DNA of 37,664 nucleotides from Prevotella sp. GTDB taxonomy: Bacteria > Bacteroidota > Bacteroidia > Bacteroidales > Bacteroidaceae. The translations under genes and the position numbers were made by a program. The notes under the pieces were generated by a model, which was not told the DNA's origin, searched no databases, and saw nothing but the letters and a program-made list of their open reading frames with translations. Of this stretch, positions 22,458-30,696 are shown piece by piece (the first letter of the stretch is position 1; every line of letters starts with the position of its first letter). The stretch is taken from positions 1-37,664 of the forward strand of contig JAFUST010000026.1 of assembly GCA_017467535.1 (NCBI GenBank), read 5' to 3'.

Positions 22458-24044
22458 ATGGAAACGAAGTATATCTTTATTACAGGAGGCGTAGCCTCAT
22501 CGCTTGGGAAGGGTATCATCTCGGCTTCGCTGGGCAAACTGCTGCAGGCACGGGGCTACAAGATCACCATCCAGAAGTTTGACCCCTACATCAATATAGA
22601 TCCCGGAACGCTGAACCCCTACGAGCACGGCGAGTGCTACGTGACGGCCGACGGCATGGAGACGGATCTCGACCTGGGACACTACGAGCGGTTTACGGGC
22701 ATCGAGACGACACGCAACAACAGCGTGACGACGGGGCGCATCTACCTCAGCGTGATAGAGCGCGAGCGGCGGGGCGACTATCTGGGCAAGACCATCCAGG
22801 TGGTGCCCCACATCACGGACGAGATCAAGCGTCGCATCACGATGCAGGAGGGCTTTGACTTTGTGATCACGGAGATTGGCGGCACCATCGGCGACATAGA
22901 GAGCCAGCCGTTTCTGGAGGCCATCCGCCAACTGCGGTGGGAACTGGGGCGGCGGGCGCTGAACGTGCACCTGACCTACGTGCCCTATCTGGCGGCGGCG
23001 GGCGAACTGAAGACGAAGCCCACGCAAACCAGTGTGAAGCAACTGCAGGGGCTGGGCATACAGCCCGAGGTGCTGGTGCTGCGCACGGAGCACACGCTGA
23101 GCGACGAACTGCGGCAGAAGGTGGCCCACTTCTGCAATGTGGACGTGACGGCCGTCATCCAGAGTCAGGATCTGCCGAGCATCTACGAGGTGCCGCTCAA
23201 CATGCAGCGGCAGGGCCTCGACGCCATCATCCTCAAGAAGATGGGGCAGGAGGTGGGGCCAATGCCCGAACTGGGCCCTTGGCGCGACTTCCTGGAGCGG
23301 CGCAAGCGGGCTACGAAGGTGGTGGACATCGCCCTCGTGGGCAAGTACGACCTGCAGGATGCCTACAAGAGCATTCTGGAAAGCCTCGCGCATGCAGGTA
23401 CCTATAATAATAGAAAGGTGAAGACCCACTTCGTCAACAGCGAGTTTCTGACCCGCGAGAACGTGGCCGACAAACTGAGCGGTATGGCGGGTGTGGTCAT
23501 CTGTCCGGGCTTCGGGCAGCGCGGCATCGAGGGCAAGATCATTGCTGCCGAATACACGCGGACGCACGACATTCCCACTTTCGGCATCTGTCTGGGCATG
23601 CAGATGATGGTCATCGAGTTCGCTCGTAACGTGCTGGGTTACCGTGATGCCACGAGCAGCGAGATGGATGCTGGCACGACGCATCCCGTCATCGACCTGA
23701 TGGAGGAGCAGAAGAATGTCACCCGGATGGGCGGCACCATGCGACTGGGTGCCTACGACTGTGAGTTGGTCAAGGGCAGCCGCACCTGGCTGGCCTATGG
23801 TAAGGAGACGCTCATCAAGGAGCGCCACCGTCACCGCTATGAGTTCAACAACCATTACCAAAACGAGTTCGAGCAGCATGGCATGAAGTGTGTAGGTGTC
23901 AACCCCGCCTCCGGCTTGGTCGAAATCGTTGAACTGCCCTCCCTCCGCTGGTACATCGGCACGCAGTTCCATCCCGAGTACTCGTCGACGGTGCTGCATC
24001 CCCATCCGCTCTTCATGTCGTTCATCAAGGCCTGCATCGACTGA
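22458..24044 (+). CDS. pyrG: CTP synthase
   Basis: A 528-residue enzyme that makes CTP from UTP, ATP and glutamine. The synthetase domain opens with KYIFITGGVASSLGKGI and carries KFDPYINIDPGTL, EHGECYVTADG and EIGGTIGDIES. The glutaminase domain has the nucleophile-elbow motif FGICLGMQMM and the catalytic histidine and glutamate in GTQFHPEY. Length is normal. It is transcribed from its own promoter (22428-22435). The next two genes, purF and asnB, also use glutamine, so the three form a run of glutamine-dependent biosynthetic enzymes that fits the nitrogen theme of the window. An inverted-repeat element lies between pyrG and purF. Confidence 0.97.
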   Translation: METKYIFITGGVASSLGKGIISASLGKLLQARGYKITIQKFDPYINIDPGTLNPYEHGECYVTADGMETDLDLGHYERFTGIETTRNNSVTTGRIYLSVIERERRGDYLGKTIQVVPHITDEIKRRITMQEGFDFVITEIGGTIGDIESQPFLEAIRQLRWELGRRALNVHLTYVPYLAAAGELKTKPTQTSVKQLQGLGIQPEVLVLRTEHTLSDELRQKVAHFCNVDVTAVIQSQDLPSIYEVPLNMQRQGLDAIILKKMGQEVGPMPELGPWRDFLERRKRATKVVDIALVGKYDLQDAYKSILESLAHAGTYNNRKVKTHFVNSEFLTRENVADKLSGMAGVVICPGFGQRGIEGKIIAAEYTRTHDIPTFGICLGMQMMVIEFARNVLGYRDATSSEMDAGTTHPVIDLMEEQKNVTRMGGTMRLGAYDCELVKGSRTWLAYGKETLIKERHRHRYEFNNHYQNEFEQHGMKCVGVNPASGLVEIVELPSLRWYIGTQFHPEYSSTVLHPHPLFMSFIKACID

Positions 24045-24059
24045 ACTAAAGATTTATGA

Positions 24060-24178
24060 ACAGAAATTATTATAATTATTATAATTTTTTTCTATGATAC
24101 GAGCGTGGAATTAAGATTTAGGTGAGAGGGAGAGGTTAAAGGGCAGAGAGAAATTATAATAATTATAATAATTTCTGT
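24060..24178. repeat. AT-rich MITE-like element with perfect 28-bp terminal inverted repeats
   Basis: The arms 24060-24087 and 24151-24178 are perfect inverted copies built from ATTATAATT units, with a 63-bp centre. The first 18 bases (ACAGAAATTATTATAATT) and the outer TCC on the right are shared with the element at 1643-1744. It sits between pyrG and purF, 50 bp before purF, and would form a very stable RNA hairpin. Confidence 0.8.
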
Positions 24179-24227
24179 CCAGAGAAAGAACGAAAATCAC
24201 GTTAATTTCTTTCCAAAGAGAAGAAGA

Positions 24228-26024
24228 ATGGAAGAACTGAAGCATGAATGTGGAGTGGCGATGATTCGCCTGCTGAAGCCGGCAGCCTACTACGAAGAGA
24301 AGTACGGCACGAGGGCTTACGGACTGAATAAACTCTATCTGATGATGGAGAAACAGCACAACCGCGGCCAGGAGGGAGCCGGCATCGCTGCCGTCAACCT
24401 GCACACCGAGCCGGGCACGGAGTATATGTTTCGCGAGAAGGCCGAGGGCAAGGAGGCCATCACGGAGATCTTTAAGCGCATTGAACATTCAATATTGAAC
24501 AAGGAGGCGGCAGTAAATAATGTTCAATGTTCAATGTTGAATGTTCAATGTTCAATGCTCAACGCTCAATTGTTCATGGGTCATCTGCGCTACTCCACCA
24601 CGGGCAAGAGCGGGTTGACCTTCGTGCACCCCTTCTTGCGCCGCAACAACTGGCGCGCCAAGAACCTCTGTCTCTGCGGCAACTTCAACATGACCAACAT
24701 CGACGAGGTGTTCCGCTTCCTGACCAGTCAGGGGCAGTCGCCGCGCATCTATGGCGACTCCTATATCACGCTCGAACTGATGGGGCATCGGCTGGATCGC
24801 GAGGTGGAGCGGCTCTACGCCGAGGCTAAGGCGCAGGGGTTGGAGGGCATCGACATCACGGCCTATATAGACGACCATGTGGAGATGGCCAATGTGCTGC
24901 GCACCACGATGCCCCACTTCGACGGCGGCTACGTGATGTGCGGCCTCACCGGTAGCGGCGAGATGTTTGCCGTGCGAGACCCCTGGGGCATCCGGCCCGC
25001 CTTCTACTATCAGGATGACGAGGTGATAGTGCTTGCCTCCGAGCGCCCTGTCATACAGACCTGCTTCAATCTGGAGGCCGATGTCATCAGTGAACTGCAG
25101 CCCGGACAGGCCCTCATCGTCAATCGCCACGGCCAGGTGTCGCTGCCGCAAATCTTGGAACCCCGCCAGAACAGCCGATGCTCGTTCGAGCGTATTTACT
25201 TCAGTCGTGGCTCCGACCGCGACATCTACCGCGAGCGCAAACTGCTGGGTGAGCAACTGGTGGGGCAGGTGCAGCAGGCTGTTGACGGTGACTTGGAGCA
25301 CACCGTCTTTTCCTATGTGCCTAACACGGCCGAGGTGGCCTACTATGGTATGGTGGAGGGCTTCCGCCATTGCCATCACGACGTGCGTACCGAGAAGGTG
25401 GTGTGGAAGGACATCAAACTGCGCACCTTCATCACCGAGGGCGCCGAGCGCAACGACCTGGCCGCCCACGTCTACGACATCAGTTACGGCTCGCTGCAGC
25501 CCTACGTCGACAACCTCGTCATCATCGACGACTCCATCGTTCGCGGCACGACGCTCCGCGAGAGCATCTTCAAGATTCTCGACCGCCTGCATCCCCGGAA
25601 GATCGTGATGGTCAGCAGTTCGCCGCAGATCCGATACCCCGACTACTACGGCATCGACATGTCGCGACTGGAGGAACTCTGTGCCTTCCGTGCCGCCATC
25701 GCCCTGCTGCAGGAGCGCGGCATGCAGTCGGTCATCGACGATGTCTACCGGTTGTGCCGCCAAGACCCGAGCCAGAATCACGTCCGCCGGATCTACGCCC
25801 CCTTCACGGTCGACGAGATCAACCGCAAGATCGTGGATATGCTTCGCCCAGAGGGTATGCAGGCACCCATCGAACTGGTGTTCCAGAGCATCGAAGGTCT
25901 GCACCATGCCTGTCCCAATCATCCCGGCGACTGGTACTTTACAGGTCATTATCCCACCCCCGGCGGCATCCGTCAGGTCAACCAGGCCTTCGTCAACTAT
26001 GTAGAATCATCAAAACAAGTATAG
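24228..26024 (+). CDS. purF: Amidophosphoribosyltransferase-like enzyme (long form) with heptamer-repeat insertion
   Basis: A 598-residue enzyme resembling the long PurF form of Bacteroidales, which transfers glutamine nitrogen to PRPP, the first step of purine synthesis. The class II amidotransferase nucleophile is Cys8 in LKHECGVAMI, followed by EKQHNRGQEGAG and MGHLRYSTTGKSG. The PRPP loop is VIIDDSIVRGTT near residue 430. Residues about 85-116 (NNVQCSMLNVQCSML and flanks) are encoded by tandem ATTGAAC/ATGTTCA heptamers (24480-24571) in a place where relatives have an ordinary helical segment. Frame and flanking motifs are intact, so the enzyme may still work. asnB starts 5 bp later, an operon. 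A second, canonical purF elsewhere in the genome cannot be excluded. Confidence 0.85.
   Translation: MEELKHECGVAMIRLLKPAAYYEEKYGTRAYGLNKLYLMMEKQHNRGQEGAGIAAVNLHTEPGTEYMFREKAEGKEAITEIFKRIEHSILNKEAAVNNVQCSMLNVQCSMLNAQLFMGHLRYSTTGKSGLTFVHPFLRRNNWRAKNLCLCGNFNMTNIDEVFRFLTSQGQSPRIYGDSYITLELMGHRLDREVERLYAEAKAQGLEGIDITAYIDDHVEMANVLRTTMPHFDGGYVMCGLTGSGEMFAVRDPWGIRPAFYYQDDEVIVLASERPVIQTCFNLEADVISELQPGQALIVNRHGQVSLPQILEPRQNSRCSFERIYFSRGSDRDIYRERKLLGEQLVGQVQQAVDGDLEHTVFSYVPNTAEVAYYGMVEGFRHCHHDVRTEKVVWKDIKLRTFITEGAERNDLAAHVYDISYGSLQPYVDNLVIIDDSIVRGTTLRESIFKILDRLHPRKIVMVSSSPQIRYPDYYGIDMSRLEELCAFRAAIALLQERGMQSVIDDVYRLCRQDPSQNHVRRIYAPFTVDEINRKIVDMLRPEGMQAPIELVFQSIEGLHHACPNHPGDWYFTGHYPTPGGIRQVNQAFVNYVESSKQV
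24480..24571. repeat. Heptanucleotide repeat insertion inside purF
   Basis: The left part is ATTGAAC-ATTCAAT-ATTGAAC (24480-24500). The right part from 24520 is ATGTTCA, ATGTTCA, ATGTTGA, ATGTTCA, ATGTTCA, ATGCTCA, ACGCTCA, the complement of the same unit. Three heptamers make 21 bp, so the protein shows a seven-residue repeat NVQCSML. The same unit fills the gltB-gltD gap at 3999-4030. Confidence 0.85.
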
Positions 26025-26028
26025 AATT

Positions 26029-27726
26029 ATGTGTGGAATCGTATCTATCCTAAACATCAAGGAACAGACGCCGGAGTTGCGTCAGAAGGCATTACGCATG
26101 AGTCAGAAGATCCGTCACCGCGGACCTGACTGGAGTGGCATCTATTGCGGCGGCTCTGCCATCCTGGCTCACGAGCGACTGAGCATTGTCGACCCTGAGT
26201 CGGGCGGTCAGCCGCTGTATTCGCCTGACCATAAGCAGGTGCTGGCCGTGAATGGCGAGATATATAACCATCAGGACATCCGCAAGCAGTATGCCGGCAA
26301 GTATGACTTCCAGACGGGTAGCGACTGCGAGGTCATCCTCGCCCTCTATCGCGACAAGGGCATCGACTTTCTGGAAGATCTCAGCGGCATCTTTGCCTTC
26401 GTACTCTACGATGAGGAGCGCGACGAGTTCCTCATTGCCCGCGACCCCATCGGTGTCATTCCTCTTTACATCGGCTATGACAACGACGGCACCGTCTATG
26501 TGGCCTCTGAACTAAAGGCCCTCGAAGGACAGTGCGAGACATACGAACCGTTCCTGCCAGGCTTTTATTATTGGAGCAAAGAGCCCGGCATGAAGCGTTA
26601 TTATCAGAGGGACTGGATGCAGTACGATGCAGTGAAGGATAATCCGGCTTCTGTCTCCGCCATCCACGATGCGCTGGAGGCGGCCGTCAAGCGCCAACTC
26701 ATGAGCGACGTGCCCTACGGCGTGCTCCTCTCCGGCGGTCTCGACTCTTCGGTCATTTCCGCCATTGCCGAGAAATACAGCGAGATGCGCATCGAGAACG
26801 ACTCCAAGACTAAGGCCTACTGGCCGCGCCTCCACTCTTTCGCCGTAGGTCTGAAGGGTGCCCCCGACTTGGCCAAGGCCCGTCTTGTGGCTGACCATAT
26901 CGGTACCGTTCACCATGAGATCAACTATACCATCCAAGAAGGTCTCGACGCCATTCGCGATGTCATCTACTTCATTGAGACCTACGACGTCACCACCGTC
27001 CGTGCCTCCACGCCGATGTACCTGTTGGCTCGCGTCATCAAATCGATGGGCATCAAGATGGTGCTCAGCGGTGAGGGTGCCGACGAGATATTTGGTGGCT
27101 ACCTCTACTTCCACAAGGCTCCGACGGCCAAGGACTTCCATGAAGAGACCGTGCGCAAACTCTCCAAACTGCATCTCTACGACTGTCTGCGTGCCAACAA
27201 AAGTCTGTCTGCCTGGGGTGTCGAGGGCCGCGTGCCTTTCCTCGACAAGGAGTTCCTTGATGTTGCCATGCGCACCAATCCGGAGGCTAAGATGTGTGGT
27301 CTCAACCCCAATCCCTCTCCTAAGGGCGAGGAGAGTTTCATCATAGAGAAGCGCATCGTCCGCGAGGCCTTCGCCGACATGTTGCCTGCCGAGGTGGCAT
27401 GGCGGCAGAAGGAGCAGTTCAGCGATGGTGTGGGCTACTCGTGGATTGACACGCTCAAGGAGATGACGTCAAAAGCCGTCACTGACGAACAGATGGCACA
27501 CGCCGCAGAGCGATTCCCTATCAATCCGCCGAAGAACAAGGAGGAATACTACTACCGCTCCATCTTTGCCGAGCACTTCCCCAGCGACTCCGCTGCGCGC
27601 AGTGTTCCCAGTGAGGCCAGCGTGGCCTGTAGCACAGCCATTGCCCTGGAGTGGGACGAGGCCTTCCGCAACCTCAACGACCCCAGTGGTCGGGCTGTGA
27701 AGGGCGTGCATCAGCAGGCCTACTGA
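26029..27726 (+). CDS. asnB: Asparagine synthetase B (glutamine-hydrolysing)
   Basis: A 565-residue enzyme that makes asparagine from aspartate, ATP and glutamine. The N-terminal nucleophile is Cys2 (MCGIVSIL), followed by KIRHRGPDWSG and the glutaminase domain. The synthetase domain has the ATP-pyrophosphatase loop LLSGGLDSSVISAI and VLSGEGADEIFGGY. Near residues 426-436 the sequence LNPNPSPKGEE replaces the short turn expected between MCG and the EK.IVREAF helix, and it matches a GC-rich palindromic repeat (27305-27333). It starts 5 bp after purF and is followed by a strong terminator. Confidence 0.96.
   Translation: MCGIVSILNIKEQTPELRQKALRMSQKIRHRGPDWSGIYCGGSAILAHERLSIVDPESGGQPLYSPDHKQVLAVNGEIYNHQDIRKQYAGKYDFQTGSDCEVILALYRDKGIDFLEDLSGIFAFVLYDEERDEFLIARDPIGVIPLYIGYDNDGTVYVASELKALEGQCETYEPFLPGFYYWSKEPGMKRYYQRDWMQYDAVKDNPASVSAIHDALEAAVKRQLMSDVPYGVLLSGGLDSSVISAIAEKYSEMRIENDSKTKAYWPRLHSFAVGLKGAPDLAKARLVADHIGTVHHEINYTIQEGLDAIRDVIYFIETYDVTTVRASTPMYLLARVIKSMGIKMVLSGEGADEIFGGYLYFHKAPTAKDFHEETVRKLSKLHLYDCLRANKSLSAWGVEGRVPFLDKEFLDVAMRTNPEAKMCGLNPNPSPKGEESFIIEKRIVREAFADMLPAEVAWRQKEQFSDGVGYSWIDTLKEMTSKAVTDEQMAHAAERFPINPPKNKEEYYYRSIFAEHFPSDSAARSVPSEASVACSTAIALEWDEAFRNLNDPSGRAVKGVHQQAY
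27305..27333. repeat. Single GC-rich palindromic element inside asnB
   Basis: ACCCCAATCCCTCTCC-TAA-GGGCGAGGAG has the same plan (C-run, spacer, palindrome) as the elements in gltB and gltD, but is unpaired and more diverged. It reads NPNPSPKGEE in AsnB. Confidence 0.6.
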
Positions 27727-27732
27727 TAAGAT

Positions 27733-27768
27733 AAAGAGGTACAGCGGCTTTCCGCGCTGTACCTCTTT
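27733..27768. terminator. Bidirectional terminator between asnB and the TrpB2 gene
   Basis: AAAGAGGTACAGCG (27733-27746) and CGCTGTACCTCTTT (27755-27768) form a perfect 14-bp stem with A and T at its two ends. It lies between two converging genes and can serve both. Confidence 0.85.
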
Positions 27769-27790
27769 GTTTCAGACTTTTCCGCAGGAC

Positions 27791-29152
27791 TTATTGCTTG
27801 TCCAGTTCAGCCAAGTTTTCTGCAATCATCTCGTCGGTGACGGTGTAGTTCTGCAGGTCGCCCTTGATGAATGCCTCGTAGGAAGGCATGTCGATGAGTC
27901 CGTGGCCGGAGAGGTTGAAGAGGATGACCTTCTCTTCACCGGTCTCCTTGCATTTGTTGGCCTCGCGGATGGTGGCGGCGATGGCGTGGCACGACTCGGG
28001 GGCGGGGATGATGCCCTCGGTGCGGGCGAAGAGCATACCGGCCTCGAAGGTCTCCAGTTGTGGGATGTCGACACCGTGCATCAGGCCGTCCTTGATGAGT
28101 TGTGAGATGATCATGCCGGCACCGTGGTAGCGCAGGCCACCGGCGTGGATGTTCGACGGCTTGAAGTTGTGGCCCAGCGTGAACATGGGCAGCAGGGGCG
28201 TGTAGCCGGCCTCGTCGCCGAAGTCGTAGCGGAACTGGCCGCGAGTCAGTTTCGGGCAGGAGTCAGGCTCGGCAGCGATGAATTCGGTATTCTTGCCGTC
28301 CTTCAGGTTGTGGCGCATGAAGGGGAAGGCGATGCCGCCGAAGTTGGAGCCGCCGCCGAAGCAGCCGATGACGATGTCGGGATATTCGCCAGCCATCTGC
28401 ATCTGCTTCTCAGCCTCCAGGCCGATGATGGTCTGGTGCAGCCCCACGTGGTTGAGCACCGAGCCCAGCACATACTTGCAGTGCGGCGTGGTGGTGGCCA
28501 GTTCGACAGCCTCACTGATGGCCGTGCCGAGTGAGCCGCTGTGGGTAGGATCCTTGGTCAGGATGTCCTTGCCGGCGCGGGTCGACATAGAGGGACTGCC
28601 CTCAACTACGGCCCCGAAAGTGCGCATGATACTGGAGCGGTAAGGCTTCTGCTGCATGGTGATCTTCACCTGATAGACCGCGCAGTCGAGTCCAAAGATC
28701 TTGGCGGCATAGGAGAGGGCGGCGCCCCACTGGCCGGCACCGGTCTCGGTGGTCACGTTGGTGGTTCCCTCCTGCTTGGCGTAGTAGCACTGGGGCAGGG
28801 CAGAGTTAATCTTATGCGAGCCGAGGGGATTGGTGCTCTCGTTCTTGAAGTAGATATGGGCGGGTGTGCCGAGGGCTTTCTCCAGTTCGTAGGCACGGAC
28901 AAGGGGTGTGCTGCGATAGAACTTGTACTTCTCGAGCACCTCTTCGGGGATGTCTATCCAGGCGTGCTCGGTGTCCAGTTCCTGCACACAGCACTCTCGG
29001 GGGAAGATGTGTGCCAGGTCGTCTACGCCCAACGGCTGCTTGGTGGCCGGATGGATGGGCGGCATGGGCTTGTTAGGCATATCGGCCTGAATGTTGTACC
29101 ACTGTGTAGGGATTTCGCTCTCGGGGAGAATGAATTTCTTTTGTTTAGTCAT
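27791..29152 (-). CDS. trpB: TrpB2-type tryptophan synthase beta-like PLP enzyme
   Basis: A 453-residue PLP enzyme of the TrpB2 branch: it has the longer N-terminal region (QWYNIQADMPNKPMPPIHPATKQPL) missing from ordinary TrpB. The PLP lysine lies in NPLGSHKINSALPQCYYA and the phosphate-binding loop is GCFGGGSNFGGIA. TrpB2 enzymes condense indole and serine to tryptophan and often stand apart from the trp operon, as here, with no trpA nearby. It may salvage free indole. It has its own promoter box (29187-29194, minus strand) and converges on asnB across a shared terminator. Confidence 0.9.
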   Translation of the reverse strand: MTKQKKFILPESEIPTQWYNIQADMPNKPMPPIHPATKQPLGVDDLAHIFPRECCVQELDTEHAWIDIPEEVLEKYKFYRSTPLVRAYELEKALGTPAHIYFKNESTNPLGSHKINSALPQCYYAKQEGTTNVTTETGAGQWGAALSYAAKIFGLDCAVYQVKITMQQKPYRSSIMRTFGAVVEGSPSMSTRAGKDILTKDPTHSGSLGTAISEAVELATTTPHCKYVLGSVLNHVGLHQTIIGLEAEKQMQMAGEYPDIVIGCFGGGSNFGGIAFPFMRHNLKDGKNTEFIAAEPDSCPKLTRGQFRYDFGDEAGYTPLLPMFTLGHNFKPSNIHAGGLRYHGAGMIISQLIKDGLMHGVDIPQLETFEAGMLFARTEGIIPAPESCHAIAATIREANKCKETGEEKVILFNLSGHGLIDMPSYEAFIKGDLQNYTVTDEMIAENLAELDKQ

Positions 29153-29186
29153 AATAAATAAGTTTAGGATTGGTAATCTCCGCCTG

Positions 29187-29194
29187 CAAAGTTA
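29187..29194 (-). promoter_or_regulatory. -7 promoter box of the TrpB2 gene
   Basis: On the minus strand this reads TAACTTTG, 34 bp before the start codon. No TTTG was found at the usual -33 distance. Confidence 0.55.
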
Positions 29195-29233
29195 ACAAAT
29201 TAAAGTGAAAGGGGAAAGTGTAGCGTGAAAAAA

Positions 29234-29265
29234 TTTGCTGCCGCCGTCAAAAATGTGTACCTTTG
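29234..29265 (+). promoter_or_regulatory. Promoter of the sodium:solute symporter gene
   Basis: TTTG (29234-29237), exactly 20 bp, then TACCTTTG (29258-29265): a full Bacteroidota promoter. Transcription is expected at about 29271-29275, at or just before the ATG at 29275. The -33 box lies in the sequence AATTTGCTGCCGCC that also occurs in the gltB insertion. Confidence 0.75.
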
Positions 29266-29274
29266 CACGCGATT

Positions 29275-30696
29275 ATGTGGATTCTTGCAACAATATTGAT
29301 TTATTTTGCAGCCCTGATGGGCATCAGCAGGCTGACACAGCGACGGGCCACCAACGAGACGTTTTTCCGGGCCGACCGTCGTTCGCCCTGGTATATGGTG
29401 GCCTTCGGCATGGTGGGGGCGAGCATCTCGGGTGTCACCTTTGTCAGCGTGCCGGGCATGGTGCTGTCGTCTCAGATGACCTATCTGCAGGTCTGCCTGG
29501 GCTTCATCGTGGGCTATCTGGCCGTGGCCTTCGTGCTGTTGCCAGTGTACTATCGGCTGAACCTCACCTCTATCTATACCTATCTGGGGCAGCGGCTGGG
29601 GCGGCAGTCCTATAAGACGGGCTCCTGGTTCTTCCTGCTGTCGAAGATGGTGGGGGCAGCGGTGAAGTTCTATGTGGTGTGCATCATCCTGCAGCAGTTT
29701 GTGCTCGATGCTATGGGCATCCCTTTTGCCGTGACCGTGGTGGTCATGGTGGCGCTCATCTGGCTCTACACCCATCGGGGCGGCGTGCGTACGCTGGTAT
29801 ATACCGACACCTTCCAGACGCTCTGCCTCTTCTCGGCGCTCCTCCTTATTATATATATGGTAATGCGGCAGATGAATTTCTCACTTGCCGAGGTCGTGAG
29901 TGCCATAGCCGGTGACGAGCGGAGCCGCATCTTCGTGATGGACGACTGGGCCTCGCCGCACAATTTCTGGAAGCAGTTCCTGAGCGGCGCATTCATCGTG
30001 GTGGTGATGACGGGGCTGGATCAGGACATGATGCAGAAAAACCTGACCTGCCGCACGCTGCGGGAGGCACAGAAGGATATGTGCTCGTATGGTGTGGCCT
30101 TCGTGCCGGCCAACCTGCTCTTCCTTTCCCTGGGCGTACTGTTGGCACAACTCTTTGAGAGTCAGGGCGTCGCATTGCCCGCCAAGGGCGACGAACTGCT
30201 GCCGATGTTCGTCGGCCAGTCGGGCATGCTGGTGGCTGTGCTCTTCACAATAGGCATCGTGGCCGCCTCGTTCTCATCGGCCGACTCGGCCTTGACCTCG
30301 CTGACCACCAGTTTCTGTGTGGACATCTGCAACCGGCCGGCTGACGAACGGCTGCGCAAGCGGGCGCATCTGGTCATCTGTCTGCTCTTCGTGGTCTTCA
30401 TTCTGCTGTTCGATGCCGTCAACAGCAAGTCGCTCATCGACGCCATCTATACTATTGTATCCTATACCTACGGCCCGTTGCTGGGTCTGTTTGCCTTCGG
30501 TCTGTTCACCAGGCGACGTGTATGCGACCGGCTGGTGCCCCTCGTGTGTATTGCCTCCCCGTTCATCTGCTACGCCGTCGATATCCTCTCGCAGTCACTC
30601 TGGGGATACCGTTTCGGCTACGAACTGCTGATGCTCAACGGCTTGCTGACATTCGCGGGGCTGTGGTTTACTTCCCGGCGTGAACTTGGTCGATGA
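29275..30696 (+). CDS. Sodium:solute symporter family transporter
   Basis: A 473-residue inner membrane protein with about 13 hydrophobic segments. Start chosen at the ATG at 29275 (MWILATILIYFAALMGISRL); a TTG at 29263 lies inside the promoter box. Features of the SSS/PutP family include ADRRSPWYMVAFGMVGASISGVTFVS in the first helices and AASFSSADSALTSLTTSFCVDI near residue 345, which should hold the second sodium site. The substrate cannot be told from sequence. The 3' end overlaps the converging hybrid kinase gene by 29 bp. Confidence 0.88.
   Translation: MWILATILIYFAALMGISRLTQRRATNETFFRADRRSPWYMVAFGMVGASISGVTFVSVPGMVLSSQMTYLQVCLGFIVGYLAVAFVLLPVYYRLNLTSIYTYLGQRLGRQSYKTGSWFFLLSKMVGAAVKFYVVCIILQQFVLDAMGIPFAVTVVVMVALIWLYTHRGGVRTLVYTDTFQTLCLFSALLLIIYMVMRQMNFSLAEVVSAIAGDERSRIFVMDDWASPHNFWKQFLSGAFIVVVMTGLDQDMMQKNLTCRTLREAQKDMCSYGVAFVPANLLFLSLGVLLAQLFESQGVALPAKGDELLPMFVGQSGMLVAVLFTIGIVAASFSSADSALTSLTTSFCVDICNRPADERLRKRAHLVICLLFVVFILLFDAVNSKSLIDAIYTIVSYTYGPLLGLFAFGLFTRRRVCDRLVPLVCIASPFICYAVDILSQSLWGYRFGYELLMLNGLLTFAGLWFTSRRELGR

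Noticed and set aside
22497-24005. Open frame of 502 codons antisense to pyrG
   Set aside because: Low-complexity His/Leu/Val/Gln-rich product with no domain; it is the complement of a GC-rich conserved gene.
24480-24571. Frameshift or pseudogene call for purF
   Set aside because: The frame is intact on both sides of the heptamer insertion and all catalytic motifs are present, so it is kept as a gene.
24552-25949. Open frame of 465 codons antisense to purF
   Set aside because: Complement of a conserved enzyme, with no features of its own.
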